Source: Candidatus Limivivens intestinipullorum
GTDB taxonomy: Bacteria; Bacillota; Clostridia; Lachnospirales; Lachnospiraceae
DNA: 64,000 nucleotides
Assembly: GCA_018711185.1 (NCBI GenBank)
Contig: DVIQ01000023.1
Location: 1-64,000, forward strand
Direction: 5' to 3'
Positions within the stretch are counted from its first letter, which is position 1; each line of letters opens with the position of its first letter. The notes below the pieces were generated by a model, which was not told the origin of the DNA, did not search any database, and saw only the letters and a list, made by a program, of their open reading frames with translations. The translations under genes were made by a program, and so were the position numbers. This document shows positions 48,771-58,239 of this stretch, one piece after another.

Positions 48771-49490
48771 TCATTTTAACACAAAGGCCCAGACCACTGC
48801 AACCAAAATCGCCGGCAGCATATTCGCCACCTTCAGTTTTTTCTCCCAGATCAGATTTACCCCGACGCAAAAGATCAGCAGCGACCCGATCAGAGAGAGA
48901 TTTCCAAGGGCCTGTTCCGTCATCAGCGGCTCCACCAGCCTGGCGGCAAGAGTAATGACTCCCTGAAACAGCGCCACCGGAATCGCGGAAAAAATACATC
49001 CTTTTCCAAGAAAGGATGTCATAACCAGAACGATAATCAAATCCAGCACCGCCTTTACGGCCAGCACGGAATAATCGCCGGAAAGCCCGTCCTGGATAGC
49101 CCCCACCACGGCCATGGCGCCGATGCAGACCGTCAAAGACGCCGTCACAAAGGCGTCCACAAAAGCCGGATCCTGGCTGTTTCCTGTCCTGGCCTTCAGC
49201 CATTCCCCAAACTGTTCAATGCGAAACTCTATATTCAGAATCTCTCCGATCAGCGAGCCGATCACCATGCTCCCGATCATCATCATCGTACTGCCGCTTA
49301 CCAGACTCTGTCCGCTCACGGTCATCATTTCCTCGATGGCTCCGCCGATCCCGATAAACATGACGCAGACTCCGGTAGCCTTCATCAGCGTATCCTGCAT
49401 GCTTTTCTTCAGAAAATGACCGCCGGCCAACCCCAGAAGGCCGCCGGCAATAATCGCTCCCGCGTTTATAATTGTTCCCAGTCCACGCAT
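48771..49490 (-). CDS. DUF554 family membrane protein
   Basis: 239-aa membrane protein with about seven helices. The front GTIINAGAIIAGGLLGLAGG, the middle FVTASLTVCIGAMAVVGAIQDGLSGD and the Asn/Gly-rich end MLPAILVAVVWAFVLK are typical of DUF554 (YdfK/YqgA). Function is unknown; a transport role is suggested only by the membrane topology. RBS GGAAAGGACAGAAAACT. The spacer after it holds the terminator of the two-component operon. Confidence 0.85.
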   Translation of the reverse strand: MRGLGTIINAGAIIAGGLLGLAGGHFLKKSMQDTLMKATGVCVMFIGIGGAIEEMMTVSGQSLVSGSTMMMIGSMVIGSLIGEILNIEFRIEQFGEWLKARTGNSQDPAFVDAFVTASLTVCIGAMAVVGAIQDGLSGDYSVLAVKAVLDLIIVLVMTSFLGKGCIFSAIPVALFQGVITLAARLVEPLMTEQALGNLSLIGSLLIFCVGVNLIWEKKLKVANMLPAILVAVVWAFVLK

Positions 49491-49516
49491 AGTTTTCTGT
49501 CCTTTCCTTCATTGAT

Positions 49517-49546
49517 AATGCCGCCTGAGAAAAGCCAGGCGGCATT
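49517..49546 (-). terminator. Terminator of the two-component operon
   Basis: AATGCCGCCTG, loop, CAGGCGGCATT: a perfect 11-bp stem. It lies about 50 bp past the response regulator stop on the minus strand; the downstream T-run is poor. Confidence 0.6.
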
Positions 49547-49595
49547 GTTAATTATATCACGCTAAAAATAGAATGTATACCGATTAAAATATAGA

Positions 49596-50315
49596 TTACA
49601 GGCCCAAAGCGTCACGGATCGTTTTGATGTATGTCCTGCTTATCGGAATTTCTTCCGAACATCCTTTTGTTCTCATATTATAGGTGCTGTTAAACATCGG
49701 ATATATTTCCTGAATCTGAAAAAGATTTACTACATAGCTTTTATGGCATCTCAGCCATCCGTCTTTTTTTAGACGGTTTTCCCAGTATCCAATGGTATGA
49801 CTTAACTGATAAGTGCCTTTTGCCGTAACCAAAAACAGATCCCTGGCAACTACTTTTATAAAGCATCCCTCTCTTGGCGGAATAATAAAATATTTCTCAC
49901 CTTTCCTGCCGATAATGCAATTTACTTCTTCTCCCACCTTAGAAGCTGCTGTATTTCCTCCCAGCCTCCCCAGTTTTTCCAAAGTTCTCCGGATTTTCTG
50001 AGTTGTGACCGGTTTTGTAATATAATCAATGGTATTTACTCTGTACGCATCTATCGCATAATCGGTATAAGCGGTAATAAATACAATTCTGATATCGCTG
50101 TTTCGTTCCCATACACGTTCCGCAAATTCCAACCCGTTAAGCTCTGGCATAGATATATCGGAAAATATCACATCCGGCGCGGTTTCTTCCAAATGCGCAA
50201 GCGTATCTAACGAACTGGTAGATTCCCAAATAATTTCAATTTCTGCAAACTGGTTTAAAATGAACTTAAGCTGTTCAAGGATTAATGGTTCATCGTCAAG
50301 AATTGCTGCTCGCAT
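49596..50315 (-). CDS. LytTR-family response regulator
   Basis: 239 aa. CheY-like receiver with phosphorylation Asp53 (IFSDISMPELNG), Thr/Ser (ITAYT) and Lys (TKPVT), then a LytTR DNA-binding domain (from about 130: IIPPREGCFIKVVARDLF, LSHTIGYWENRLKKDGWLRCHKSYVVNL). It pairs with the LytS-type kinase upstream, whose gene it overlaps by 20 bp. I prefer the ATG at 50315, preceded by AAGGTGAATGAAA. It probably controls the carbohydrate operon that begins at the GH35 gene; that link rests only on position. Confidence 0.93.
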   Translation of the reverse strand: MRAAILDDEPLILEQLKFILNQFAEIEIIWESTSSLDTLAHLEETAPDVIFSDISMPELNGLEFAERVWERNSDIRIVFITAYTDYAIDAYRVNTIDYITKPVTTQKIRRTLEKLGRLGGNTAASKVGEEVNCIIGRKGEKYFIIPPREGCFIKVVARDLFLVTAKGTYQLSHTIGYWENRLKKDGWLRCHKSYVVNLFQIQEIYPMFNSTYNMRTKGCSEEIPISRTYIKTIRDALGL

Positions 50316-52887
50316 TTTCATTCACCTTCTTGCCCTTTTCGTATGGAATATGAAAAGAAATCTCCGTTCCCCTTCCAAATTCACTGGAAATTTCCAGTTC
50401 TTCCTGATAATAAAGCCTCAGCCTTTTGATGACATTTGTGAGTCCGAAAGCATTTCCATCTTTCATTTGATAAATTTCATCAATCTTTTCCTTGCAGATT
50501 CCTGCGCCATCATCCCTTACCAAAACAGATGCTCCCCGGTCGTCCTGAGCAATTTCTATTCCGATATGCAGAACCCTGCCTGTCAATCGGCCGTGTACTA
50601 CGCAATTTTCCACAAGCGGCTCGATTAAAAGAGGCATAACCGGCATACTCCGTTCACAGTGAATCTGCATGTCTGTTTCGATCATTCCCTGAAACCGGAC
50701 TTTCTCAATTTCCAAAAACGCCTCGATCAGATCCAGCTCTCTCTGCAGTGTTACTCTTGTATGAAGATTTCCCGCAAAAAGATTTCCCCGCAAATATTCT
50801 GCAAAGTATTCTAAAAGCACATATGCTTCCATAGGCGCGCTGAGGCACAACGGCATAATAGTGCTTATCGTATTAAAAATAAAATGCGGATTCATCTGGT
50901 TCTGCAGAAAATCAATGCGATATTTTGACAGTTCTTCCTCGGACTGATGAAGCCGCAAAGCTCCATATACTTTTAGCAATAGCTGATGTCTGCTGAAAGG
51001 CGTCTCTAAAACATCATTAAAATTCTCCAGTCTTTTGTCGCTGATATAAAAATTACGCCTGCTGCTGATCAGTATAACCGAAAGCTGAGCCAGGGAAAAA
51101 CTCCTGCGGATCTCATTGCAGATTTCAAAAAATGCCATTCGAAAAAATACTTCTCCTATCAAGGCCAGAATTACTCCCGGTGTGCGTTTTAAATACTCCA
51201 CTGCCTCCCGTCCATCACTGAAAGTCTGAAGCCAGAATGGTTCTGTAGCCAGATAAGCGGAAATCAATGCGATTTGTTCTGCTTGATTACTTACCAGAAC
51301 AATAATCCCCTTTTCTTCTTCCTTCTTTCTATCCAGATCATCCCTGTCTTTTTCCGCCTCATTCTCCATTTCCTGATACTTTTTAAAGCGGCACGCCAAG
51401 GTCATCTTTTCTTTATTCTTCCGGACAAAAAAAGAACCTCCTTGCAAAAGAACAATATTTCTTGCGCAGATCAGAGAAATGTTCTCTTCACGGTATGTGT
51501 CATGCTGAAACTCTTTTTTTCGAAAAAGCCGACAGAATCGAACCGCTCTTTTTTCAAGATTCTTCTGAATTACTGTTTTTATTTCCAAATAAATGTAACC
51601 ATCCTTGTCCAGTGCGGCTTTAATTTCTAAAGGAATATCAGATACGCCCAGATCTGTCAGTTCCTGAAGGATATTCGCGAAGGCATCCGTCAAATAATAG
51701 GGATCACTTAAGATATAAGTTTCTTCTGAAAGGTGATTAGCAAATACAAATCGGCCGGACTTTTGCCGTCTCCTTTCCAGAATATCAATGGCCTCATTCA
51801 GGATAAGGCTGATATCCACTCTGACTTTTTCAATAGTATATGCATTTTCCATGAAAAGACTGTTTTTCCGCAGATAAACTAATGTTTTTTTTATTCTGGT
51901 AATTTCATAATTCATCGACTGCAGAATATGTTCTGCATTTTTCGGATTCTTCCATTCTTCCCCCGCAAGGATCTCAGTCAATCCCTGAATAAGATTCACC
52001 GGATTTTCTACAGTTTCAAGGAGTTTATTGGTAATTTCATATTTATATCGGTTTGCAAATTTTATTTTCCGATTGACGTCTTTGCTTAAACACATTCTCA
52101 GATGAAATTTTCGATAATAGTAAAAATAAGTCAATACCGCCGCAAGGGCTGCTGCACAGCCCAACAGCAGTATTTTATGATAATCCCGGAACAAATTATC
52201 GCTTGTACGCATCTGAAAATAAAGAATACTAATCCCCATCCAGGCTGCCGTTAAAAGCAGAGAAACCGTCCTTTCCCTGGCCCCTGCTGCTCTGGCACTA
52301 TACAGAAGCCCAATCCCCGCAGAAACAATCCCAAATAAAAACATTGCCGTAATATTGGCTCTTGGCGGCACCAGAAGGGTATGAAGCATTGCAGACAGCA
52401 AAAGCAGCAAACAAATTTTCAGGGTGCTCTGACATCCGGGCTTTCGGGTCTCTGTATATTCCAACTCCAAAAATGTATAACCGGCAAGTATAAAGAAAAT
52501 ATCCCCAAACTTAATCCACAAAATCCGGGCAGGAGGACTGATATAAAACATCGTTTCGTATTCCCACAGGCAGCTAAACAGCCCCGCACTGCAGAACAAT
52601 AAGCGCACAACCGTCATAAGAGAATTTTCCCGCAGCACGGCCAGATAAAACACATAGCAGAAAACCCCCAGTACAATCAGGGCCGTTCCGATAATCAGCT
52701 TCGGAATCAAATTTTGTGTTATGACCGTATCTACATTTAAATAATTCCTTCTTCGGTACAGGACAAAATGAAAAGTCGCAATCTCCCAACGGATAACACA
52801 GACAAGGGCTGTTGCTGTGCAAAGAATACACAGCAGTGTATATACCTGCTGAACCCAAAATTTAAATTTCTTTGTTTCTTCCGGCAT
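50296..52887 (-). CDS. Sensor kinase with degenerate HisKA and receiver modules and a LytS-type catalytic core
   Basis: 863 aa. Residues 10-265 contain about eight membrane helices. At about 285-345 the dimerisation helix reads ETVENPVNLIQGLTEILA, like the HisKA H-box region but with no histidine, followed by ATPase-like remnants (DAFANILQEL, CARNIVLLQGG). At about 530-645 a receiver-like domain lacks the Asp (LALIGEVFFRM) and the Lys (ETPFS in place of KPF). The C-terminus, 660-865, is a complete LytS kinase: QNQMNPHFIFN with phosphorylatable His at about 670, EPLVENCVVHG and DDGAGI, FGLTNV. So only the last module seems catalytic. Preferred start is the ATG at 52887 (RBS GGAGGGAATGGCC). Confidence 0.85.
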   Translation of the reverse strand: MPEETKKFKFWVQQVYTLLCILCTATALVCVIRWEIATFHFVLYRRRNYLNVDTVITQNLIPKLIIGTALIVLGVFCYVFYLAVLRENSLMTVVRLLFCSAGLFSCLWEYETMFYISPPARILWIKFGDIFFILAGYTFLELEYTETRKPGCQSTLKICLLLLLSAMLHTLLVPPRANITAMFLFGIVSAGIGLLYSARAAGARERTVSLLLTAAWMGISILYFQMRTSDNLFRDYHKILLLGCAAALAAVLTYFYYYRKFHLRMCLSKDVNRKIKFANRYKYEITNKLLETVENPVNLIQGLTEILAGEEWKNPKNAEHILQSMNYEITRIKKTLVYLRKNSLFMENAYTIEKVRVDISLILNEAIDILERRRQKSGRFVFANHLSEETYILSDPYYLTDAFANILQELTDLGVSDIPLEIKAALDKDGYIYLEIKTVIQKNLEKRAVRFCRLFRKKEFQHDTYREENISLICARNIVLLQGGSFFVRKNKEKMTLACRFKKYQEMENEAEKDRDDLDRKKEEEKGIIVLVSNQAEQIALISAYLATEPFWLQTFSDGREAVEYLKRTPGVILALIGEVFFRMAFFEICNEIRRSFSLAQLSVILISSRRNFYISDKRLENFNDVLETPFSRHQLLLKVYGALRLHQSEEELSKYRIDFLQNQMNPHFIFNTISTIMPLCLSAPMEAYVLLEYFAEYLRGNLFAGNLHTRVTLQRELDLIEAFLEIEKVRFQGMIETDMQIHCERSMPVMPLLIEPLVENCVVHGRLTGRVLHIGIEIAQDDRGASVLVRDDGAGICKEKIDEIYQMKDGNAFGLTNVIKRLRLYYQEELEISSEFGRGTEISFHIPYEKGKKVNENASSNS

Positions 52888-52985
52888 GGCCATTCCCTCC
52901 TGCTTTCCGAATACGTGCCATAATTGCCTTTTTCATTATACCCCCACAGAATTTTAAACACAATCCCGAAATGTACTGGAAAAAA

Positions 52986-54128
52986 TTACCTTTTCTTATA
53001 CAGTTTCACAGTATTTTTGTACATAACATTTTCTGCTGTCTCCATCGCAAAAGAGCCAGAAATAAAATCCTTATCCACCAGTTCCTGTAGTGCATCTGTG
53101 AAAAAACTCCGAAACAAAAAGGCTGCATACCAAAACTGTTCTGGAATACCTCCCGCGTCTGTACCAAACAAAAGTTTTGTCATAGGAGCCATTTCCATCA
53201 ATGCTTTTAGCTTAGACGCTCCGGCAATGCTTGCATAAGGGACCAGAGCCGAAGCATCGCCATAAACGTTACCGTACTGCTGTAGCATCATCCCAAGTTC
53301 TTCGCAATAGGGGTATCCTGCATGAAGCAGTACAAAAACAGTATTGGGGTACGCATTTATCACCTCATAAAGAAAAATCGGATTACATTTTTGCAGATCG
53401 AGCATCGGCGAGTCTCCAATAGCTGTATGAACCTGAATAGGAATCCCCAGCTCTTCACATACTTCACATGCTTTACAGAAGCAGTAGTCACGGAAAATTT
53501 TTTCATACTTCCGGCTCCCGCGATCCGACAGATACAGATAATAGCCTTGACGAAACTTTTCCTCCGAAAGTACATGAATCTGCAGACCCGTCTTATAAGC
53601 GATAATGGATTTCAATCCTACAAGCTGCTCTCTGCGTATCTTTTCTTTCAGCCCCTCCACATATAATCGGGTAAAATCCTCAAAGCTGTAATCCCCCTCT
53701 TCCACCACATCCTCTGCAACCCACTCAATCCGATTAACCTTACGAAGAAAAAAACCCGTCATTTCGCAGTCAAATTCATCTAATTCTTCCTTTGTCAAAA
53801 GCTCCTTGGAAACCGGACAGCCAATATCTGCGACCATGCCGGTATAGTTTACATCTTTCCACAAAAAATCAATGTACCCTTTCCGGTCACTTTTCAGCAT
53901 TTCTTCCCTGGTCTTAAGCAGTTCCTCAAGGCTGCAGTTCTCCGAAAGTCCAAGGGTTCTGCGAAGTCTGCGATTACACATCTGAAAAAAAAGCGTACTA
54001 TGTACGTGACAAGTTTCCTGAGGTATCGTACTCAACGCGAAATTTCTTTCATAGCTTGACTGCCTTCCCGCCGGAAACGGATGTCCATGATTATCAATCA
54101 ATGGAATTCCTGAAATATCAATTTTCAT
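52986..54128 (-). CDS. FluG-like amidohydrolase family protein
   Basis: 380-residue TIM-barrel metal hydrolase. Motifs fit the amidohydrolase family: LIDNHGHPFPAGRQ (HxH metal pair), IPIQVHTAIGDSP, VLLHAGYPYC and LLFGTDAGG. The overall layout is close to the N-terminal part of FluG-type proteins, whose substrate (an amide or gamma-glutamyl compound) is not established in bacteria. A stretch rich in Glu/Arg (EELLKTREEML) lies between the motifs. The ATG at 54128 overlaps the end of the aldo-keto reductase gene by 11 bp, though earlier in-frame ATG codons exist, so the start is uncertain. Part of the carbohydrate operon. Confidence 0.75.
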   Translation of the reverse strand: MKIDISGIPLIDNHGHPFPAGRQSSYERNFALSTIPQETCHVHSTLFFQMCNRRLRRTLGLSENCSLEELLKTREEMLKSDRKGYIDFLWKDVNYTGMVADIGCPVSKELLTKEELDEFDCEMTGFFLRKVNRIEWVAEDVVEEGDYSFEDFTRLYVEGLKEKIRREQLVGLKSIIAYKTGLQIHVLSEEKFRQGYYLYLSDRGSRKYEKIFRDYCFCKACEVCEELGIPIQVHTAIGDSPMLDLQKCNPIFLYEVINAYPNTVFVLLHAGYPYCEELGMMLQQYGNVYGDASALVPYASIAGASKLKALMEMAPMTKLLFGTDAGGIPEQFWYAAFLFRSFFTDALQELVDKDFISGSFAMETAENVMYKNTVKLYKKR

Positions 54129-55149
54129 ATTTATATCCATTCCTTTCTGATTCATTTTCACAAATGCAATCAATCTCTTTCAGTTCCTCATCCGTAAACG
54201 TAAGGTTTTCAACCACTTTCACATTTTCTAAAATTTGTTCCGGTTTTGAGGCACCAATTAATACAGAACACACACCGTCGTCCCGTAATACCCAGGATAA
54301 AGCCATTTCTGCAAGACTCTGTCCCCTCTTTCCCGCCAACTGGTTCAACTTTTGTATCTGCTCCAGCCTTTGCGACGTTAATGCCTCTTTTTTCAAAAAC
54401 CGATGGTCCCTGGCAATCCTGCTGTCCTCCGGAATACCATATAGATATCGGTCAGAAAGCAGTCCTTGAGCCAGCGGACTGAAAGCAATAATTCCCATTC
54501 CTGCTTTCGCACAGGCTTCTTTTACCCCGTCTTCTTCAATGGTACGGTCAAAAATAGAATACCGCCGCTGGTTAACAATACATGGGCAGTGAAGCTCCTG
54601 CATAATTGCAAGGGCTTTCTCGGTATGCTCCTTATCGTAATTTGAAATTCCCGCATAAAGGGCTTTTCCTGAACGAACAATCTGGGCCAGTGCTCCCATC
54701 GTCTCCTCCAAAGGCGTTTCTGTATCCATTCTATGGTGGTAAAAAATATCCACATATTCCAGGCCCAACCGTTTCAAAGATTGATCGACGCTGGCAATCA
54801 AATATTTTCTGCTGCCCCAGTTTCCGTAAGGACCTGGCCACATATCGTAACCAGCCTTTGTAGCGATCAGCAGCTCATCCCGGTACGGCTGAAAATCCTC
54901 TCTGAGAATGCGTCCCACATTTTCCTCCGCGCTTCCATAAGCCGGTCCATAGTTATTGGCCAGATCAAACTGTGTAATTCCATTGTCAAAAGCAGTGCGG
55001 CACAATTCTTTCATGTTTTCATAATTTCCTCCGCTCCCGAAATTATGCCAAAATCCCAGAGAAACCGCCGGAAATTTTAGTCCGCTGTTCCCGACGCGAT
55101 TATATCTCATCGTTTCGTATCTTTTTTCGCTTGCTGTATAAATACCCAT
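54118..55149 (-). CDS. Aldo/keto reductase (YghZ/Gpr branch)
   Basis: NADPH-dependent oxidoreductase of 343 aa. The catalytic tetrad is visible: FDLANNYGPAYGSAEENVG with Asp and Tyr, IATKAGYDMWPGPYGNWG with Lys, and DIFYHHRMD with His. The GPYGNWGSRKYL element is typical of the L-glyceraldehyde 3-phosphate reductase branch, which also acts on other small aldehydes or sugars. Start at 55149 with GGGAGTACAGAAT. Next to a sugar ABC system it may reduce a released sugar. Confidence 0.88.
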   Translation of the reverse strand: MGIYTASEKRYETMRYNRVGNSGLKFPAVSLGFWHNFGSGGNYENMKELCRTAFDNGITQFDLANNYGPAYGSAEENVGRILREDFQPYRDELLIATKAGYDMWPGPYGNWGSRKYLIASVDQSLKRLGLEYVDIFYHHRMDTETPLEETMGALAQIVRSGKALYAGISNYDKEHTEKALAIMQELHCPCIVNQRRYSIFDRTIEEDGVKEACAKAGMGIIAFSPLAQGLLSDRYLYGIPEDSRIARDHRFLKKEALTSQRLEQIQKLNQLAGKRGQSLAEMALSWVLRDDGVCSVLIGASKPEQILENVKVVENLTFTDEELKEIDCICENESERNGYKYEN

Positions 55150-55219
55150 ATTCTGTACTCCCATTGATTTAGATCGGCGGACTCTGCCTGATTGACAGGG
55201 TCCGCCTTTGCAAATTCTC

Positions 55220-56482
55220 TCATTTTACCGCTGTAGTAAAAGCATCATCCAGCGCCGCTGCCAGCCCATCAATATCAAAGTCATCCATCATAGCGTATTC
55301 CTGCACAATCTCATTCTGCAGTGTATTATATTGATCTGAAAATCTTTCATAGCCTGCCATACTGAACTGCCGCTCTGCCGGATAATTCACAATATCCTGC
55401 AGTCCTTCAGAGAATGAAAAATCAACGGTCGGACATACCGACAACTTCTTTGCCATAGTCGCGTAAGCATTACAGGATTCCTCTGTAATCAGGAAAGAAA
55501 CAAATTTTTTGGCCGCGTCCAGTTGATCGGCATCCTGAGAATTGTATACGCAGAAGGGACTTCCAGGCGCAAGATCTACAATGGCACCGGACGGATCTTC
55601 TGATGTAGGCAGGGCAAAGAATCGAATATTGCTGTCCGGATTTTTCTGCTCAACAGAATCAATAGTCCACGTCCCGTTTATCATCATAGCTGCTTCCCCA
55701 TTTGCAAGACTGTTATATCCATCCTCACTATTACTTCCAAACGGGTCATCTTCCCAGTATTCCTTATAACGGATAAAGTTTTCCATCACCTGACGAAACT
55801 TCTCATCTCCCGAAAAACTTTCTTCCAAATTTTCGTGAGCAGTAAACCACTCCGGTCCACAGAGAATGTCCTCATAAATCTTCAAAGTCAGTCCTACCAC
55901 CCACTGCTCTCCATAGCCTGTTGCAAAAGGCTGAATTCCATTATCCTCTAAAATACCGCATACCTCCTCAAGTTCCGTCATTGTTTCCGGAATTTCGATA
56001 CCGTATTTATCAAACATGTCTTTATTATAGAAGACTCCATACGCATTTTGATCAATCGTTATCCCGTACTGCTTTCCATCCACCTGCCCATCCGGAAGAA
56101 TCTTTTCATTCAGATTTTCCAATCCGGTGAGTCCGGTGAGATCTGCCACATGGCCTGCTTCCACATATTTAATCAGAGAACTCCGTCCGGTATTCGCAAT
56201 AAAAATCATAGGCGCATCATCTGATGCGATTTTTGTCTGAAGTGTCTGAGAATAGGAATCTGCCGGTATAACCTCCTGTTCCACTGTAATATATGGATAT
56301 TCTTCCTGAAACGCCGCAATTCTGTCATCAATCCATGCCTGTATTCCGGCCTCACTGAAGTGATGCGAAAAAGTAATTTCCACCGGTTCCTGTTCCGTTT
56401 CCTGGGCAGATACCGTCCCGCCCATCAACAACACAGCCATACACCCGAATGCCATTCCTCTTGCCCATACATTTTTTTTCAT
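55220..56482 (-). CDS. Carbohydrate ABC transporter substrate-binding protein
   Basis: 420 aa, extracellular solute-binding protein of the type 1 (MalE-like) family. Signal peptide about residues 1-27 (ends VSAQ), then the two-lobe domain with FAALPTSED-like stretches (FFALPTSEDPSG), INGTWTIDSV and FLITEESCNAYA. No lipobox cysteine is visible at the cleavage site (MGGTVSAQET), which is unusual for Gram-positive sugar-binding proteins. RBS AAGGAGGGTTACAA. It works with the two permeases; the energising ATPase is not in the operon and is probably a shared MsmK type. Confidence 0.88.
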   Translation of the reverse strand: MKKNVWARGMAFGCMAVLLMGGTVSAQETEQEPVEITFSHHFSEAGIQAWIDDRIAAFQEEYPYITVEQEVIPADSYSQTLQTKIASDDAPMIFIANTGRSSLIKYVEAGHVADLTGLTGLENLNEKILPDGQVDGKQYGITIDQNAYGVFYNKDMFDKYGIEIPETMTELEEVCGILEDNGIQPFATGYGEQWVVGLTLKIYEDILCGPEWFTAHENLEESFSGDEKFRQVMENFIRYKEYWEDDPFGSNSEDGYNSLANGEAAMMINGTWTIDSVEQKNPDSNIRFFALPTSEDPSGAIVDLAPGSPFCVYNSQDADQLDAAKKFVSFLITEESCNAYATMAKKLSVCPTVDFSFSEGLQDIVNYPAERQFSMAGYERFSDQYNTLQNEIVQEYAMMDDFDIDGLAAALDDAFTTAVK

Positions 56483-56509
56483 TTGTAACCCTCCTTATAA
56501 ATAGTTTTA

Positions 56510-57355
56510 TCAGCTTTTTACTGCTCCGGCAGATACACCCTCCACCAGATACCGCTGCGCCGACAGAAAGAAAATCAGCACGGGTATCATACTCAGTATT
56601 GCGGATGCAAATGCCATCCCATACTCCGCTGTATACTGTCCGAAGAAGTAATATTGCTTTACAGTTAAGGTGCGCACCTCATCCTTCTGAAGAATAATAA
56701 GCGCAATATTAAAATCATTCCAAAGCCACATCACATGCAGCGCTGCCACAGTTACCGTTACCGGTTTTAAAAGCGGAAACACTACCCGGAAAAAGGTCTG
56801 GTACGGACCGCATCCGTCCAATTTAGCAGCTTCTTCCAGCTCTCTGGGGATTGATTTTACGAATCCCACATAGAGAAATGTAGCATAAGCGACACTGGTC
56901 CCGGTTAAAATCAAGATCATGCCAAACAGCGAATTTTGAAGATGCAGATTCTTATAAATCTTGTAAACGGGAATCATCATAATCTGAAAGGGAATCATCA
57001 AGGAGGCCAGATAAAGTCTGTCCATCAGCCGAAACCCCCTGTGCCTCTCTGAATTTCTTGCAATCGCGTATCCTCCCATAGCTCCGCAAAATACAATTAG
57101 AACAACGGACGGAAAGGTAACGATACAAGTATTCAAAAGAGAGCGTATAAAGTCACTTTTCTCTGCTGCGATCCGGTAATTTTCTATATACAATGTCTGT
57201 GGAAGAGCCATCACAGACTGAGAAATTTCCCGGTTTTCTTTAAAAGATGTAATGACCGCCACAAAAATCGGATAAAAGAAAGCTACCATAACCATTATCG
57301 TCAAAAACACCAGCAAAATTTCTTTTCTTTTTTTCTTTCGTTTCAAATTCTGCAT
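56510..57355 (-). CDS. Carbohydrate ABC permease (MalG type)
   Basis: 281 aa with six membrane segments. The EAA motif that contacts the ATPase is EEAAKLDGCGPYQTFFRVVFP-like (ELEEAAKLDGCGPYQTFF). Ends VEGVSAGAVKS. Start at 57355 (GTGGAGATTTGACG then ATG), 2 bp after the previous stop; the track start is TTG 2 codons earlier. Confidence 0.92.
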   Translation of the reverse strand: MQNLKRKKKRKEILLVFLTIMVMVAFFYPIFVAVITSFKENREISQSVMALPQTLYIENYRIAAEKSDFIRSLLNTCIVTFPSVVLIVFCGAMGGYAIARNSERHRGFRLMDRLYLASLMIPFQIMMIPVYKIYKNLHLQNSLFGMILILTGTSVAYATFLYVGFVKSIPRELEEAAKLDGCGPYQTFFRVVFPLLKPVTVTVAALHVMWLWNDFNIALIILQKDEVRTLTVKQYYFFGQYTAEYGMAFASAILSMIPVLIFFLSAQRYLVEGVSAGAVKS

Positions 57356-57357
57356 CG

Positions 57358-58227
57358 TCAAATCTCCACTTCCCTTTTTCTAAAAAACGACTGTATTGCC
57401 GTGGAAAGAAGAACCAGAAAAATCACAAACATCATAGAAATGGCTTCGCCATAACCTGCTTTATTATATCTGTACAGATTTTCATAGATGTAAATAGATA
57501 TGGTTCTGGACGCTCCCGCCGGACCTCCTCCAGTGCTGGACAACGGAAGCGCAAATTCCTTCATAAAGCTTGTCAGCGCCAGGGTAATGCAAACTGTAAA
57601 TGCAGGCATTAAAAGGGGCAGTGTAATTTTTCCAAATTTCTGAAAAGCAGTTGCTCCGTCTACCGTAGCCGCCTCATATAAATCAGAAGGAATATTTTTC
57701 AAACCGGAAAGATAAATCATCATGTTAATTCCGCTGGTATTCCAAAGCTGCATAATAACAATGCAAATAATAACCCATTTTGGCATTCCCAAAGGATTCT
57801 TTATTGCAAAAATCTCTGTTACAATTTCTTTATATAAGAAATTCCAGAGAAAAGCAGTTAAAATAGCGCTGAAACAACAGGGAATATAAAACACTGTTCG
57901 GGCAGCTACAGAAAGCTTTCCTGTTCTGGCATTTACCAGCAGCGCAAGGCCCAATGAAACCACGGTGTTGCCGATAACTCCCCAAAACGCAAATTCCAAC
58001 GTATTCATGATGGGTACCCAAAGCCTTTTGTCCTGAAAAGCGACAAGGAAATTGTGAAACCCTACATATTCATAGTCTTTCGCGATACCGTCCCAGTCCG
58101 TAAAAGCAATGTTGATTCCCATAAAAAAAGGTACGACAATGGCAAAAGTAAAAAAACATAAGCCAGGAAAAAGGAACACGTACTTCGACACGGCTTCGCT
58201 GCTCAGTCTTTTTCTTCTGAAACGCAT
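57358..58227 (-). CDS. Carbohydrate ABC permease (MalF type)
   Basis: 289 aa with six membrane segments. The EAA-like loop is LYEAATVDGATAFQKFGKI. It is the partner of the MalG-type permease immediately downstream. Start has AAGGGGGAAGAAAG. Together they should form an importer for an oligosaccharide or glycoside that the GH35-like enzyme then hydrolyses. Confidence 0.92.
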   Translation of the reverse strand: MRFRRKRLSSEAVSKYVFLFPGLCFFTFAIVVPFFMGINIAFTDWDGIAKDYEYVGFHNFLVAFQDKRLWVPIMNTLEFAFWGVIGNTVVSLGLALLVNARTGKLSVAARTVFYIPCCFSAILTAFLWNFLYKEIVTEIFAIKNPLGMPKWVIICIVIMQLWNTSGINMMIYLSGLKNIPSDLYEAATVDGATAFQKFGKITLPLLMPAFTVCITLALTSFMKEFALPLSSTGGGPAGASRTISIYIYENLYRYNKAGYGEAISMMFVIFLVLLSTAIQSFFRKREVEI

Positions 58228-58239
58228 CTTTCTTCCCCC

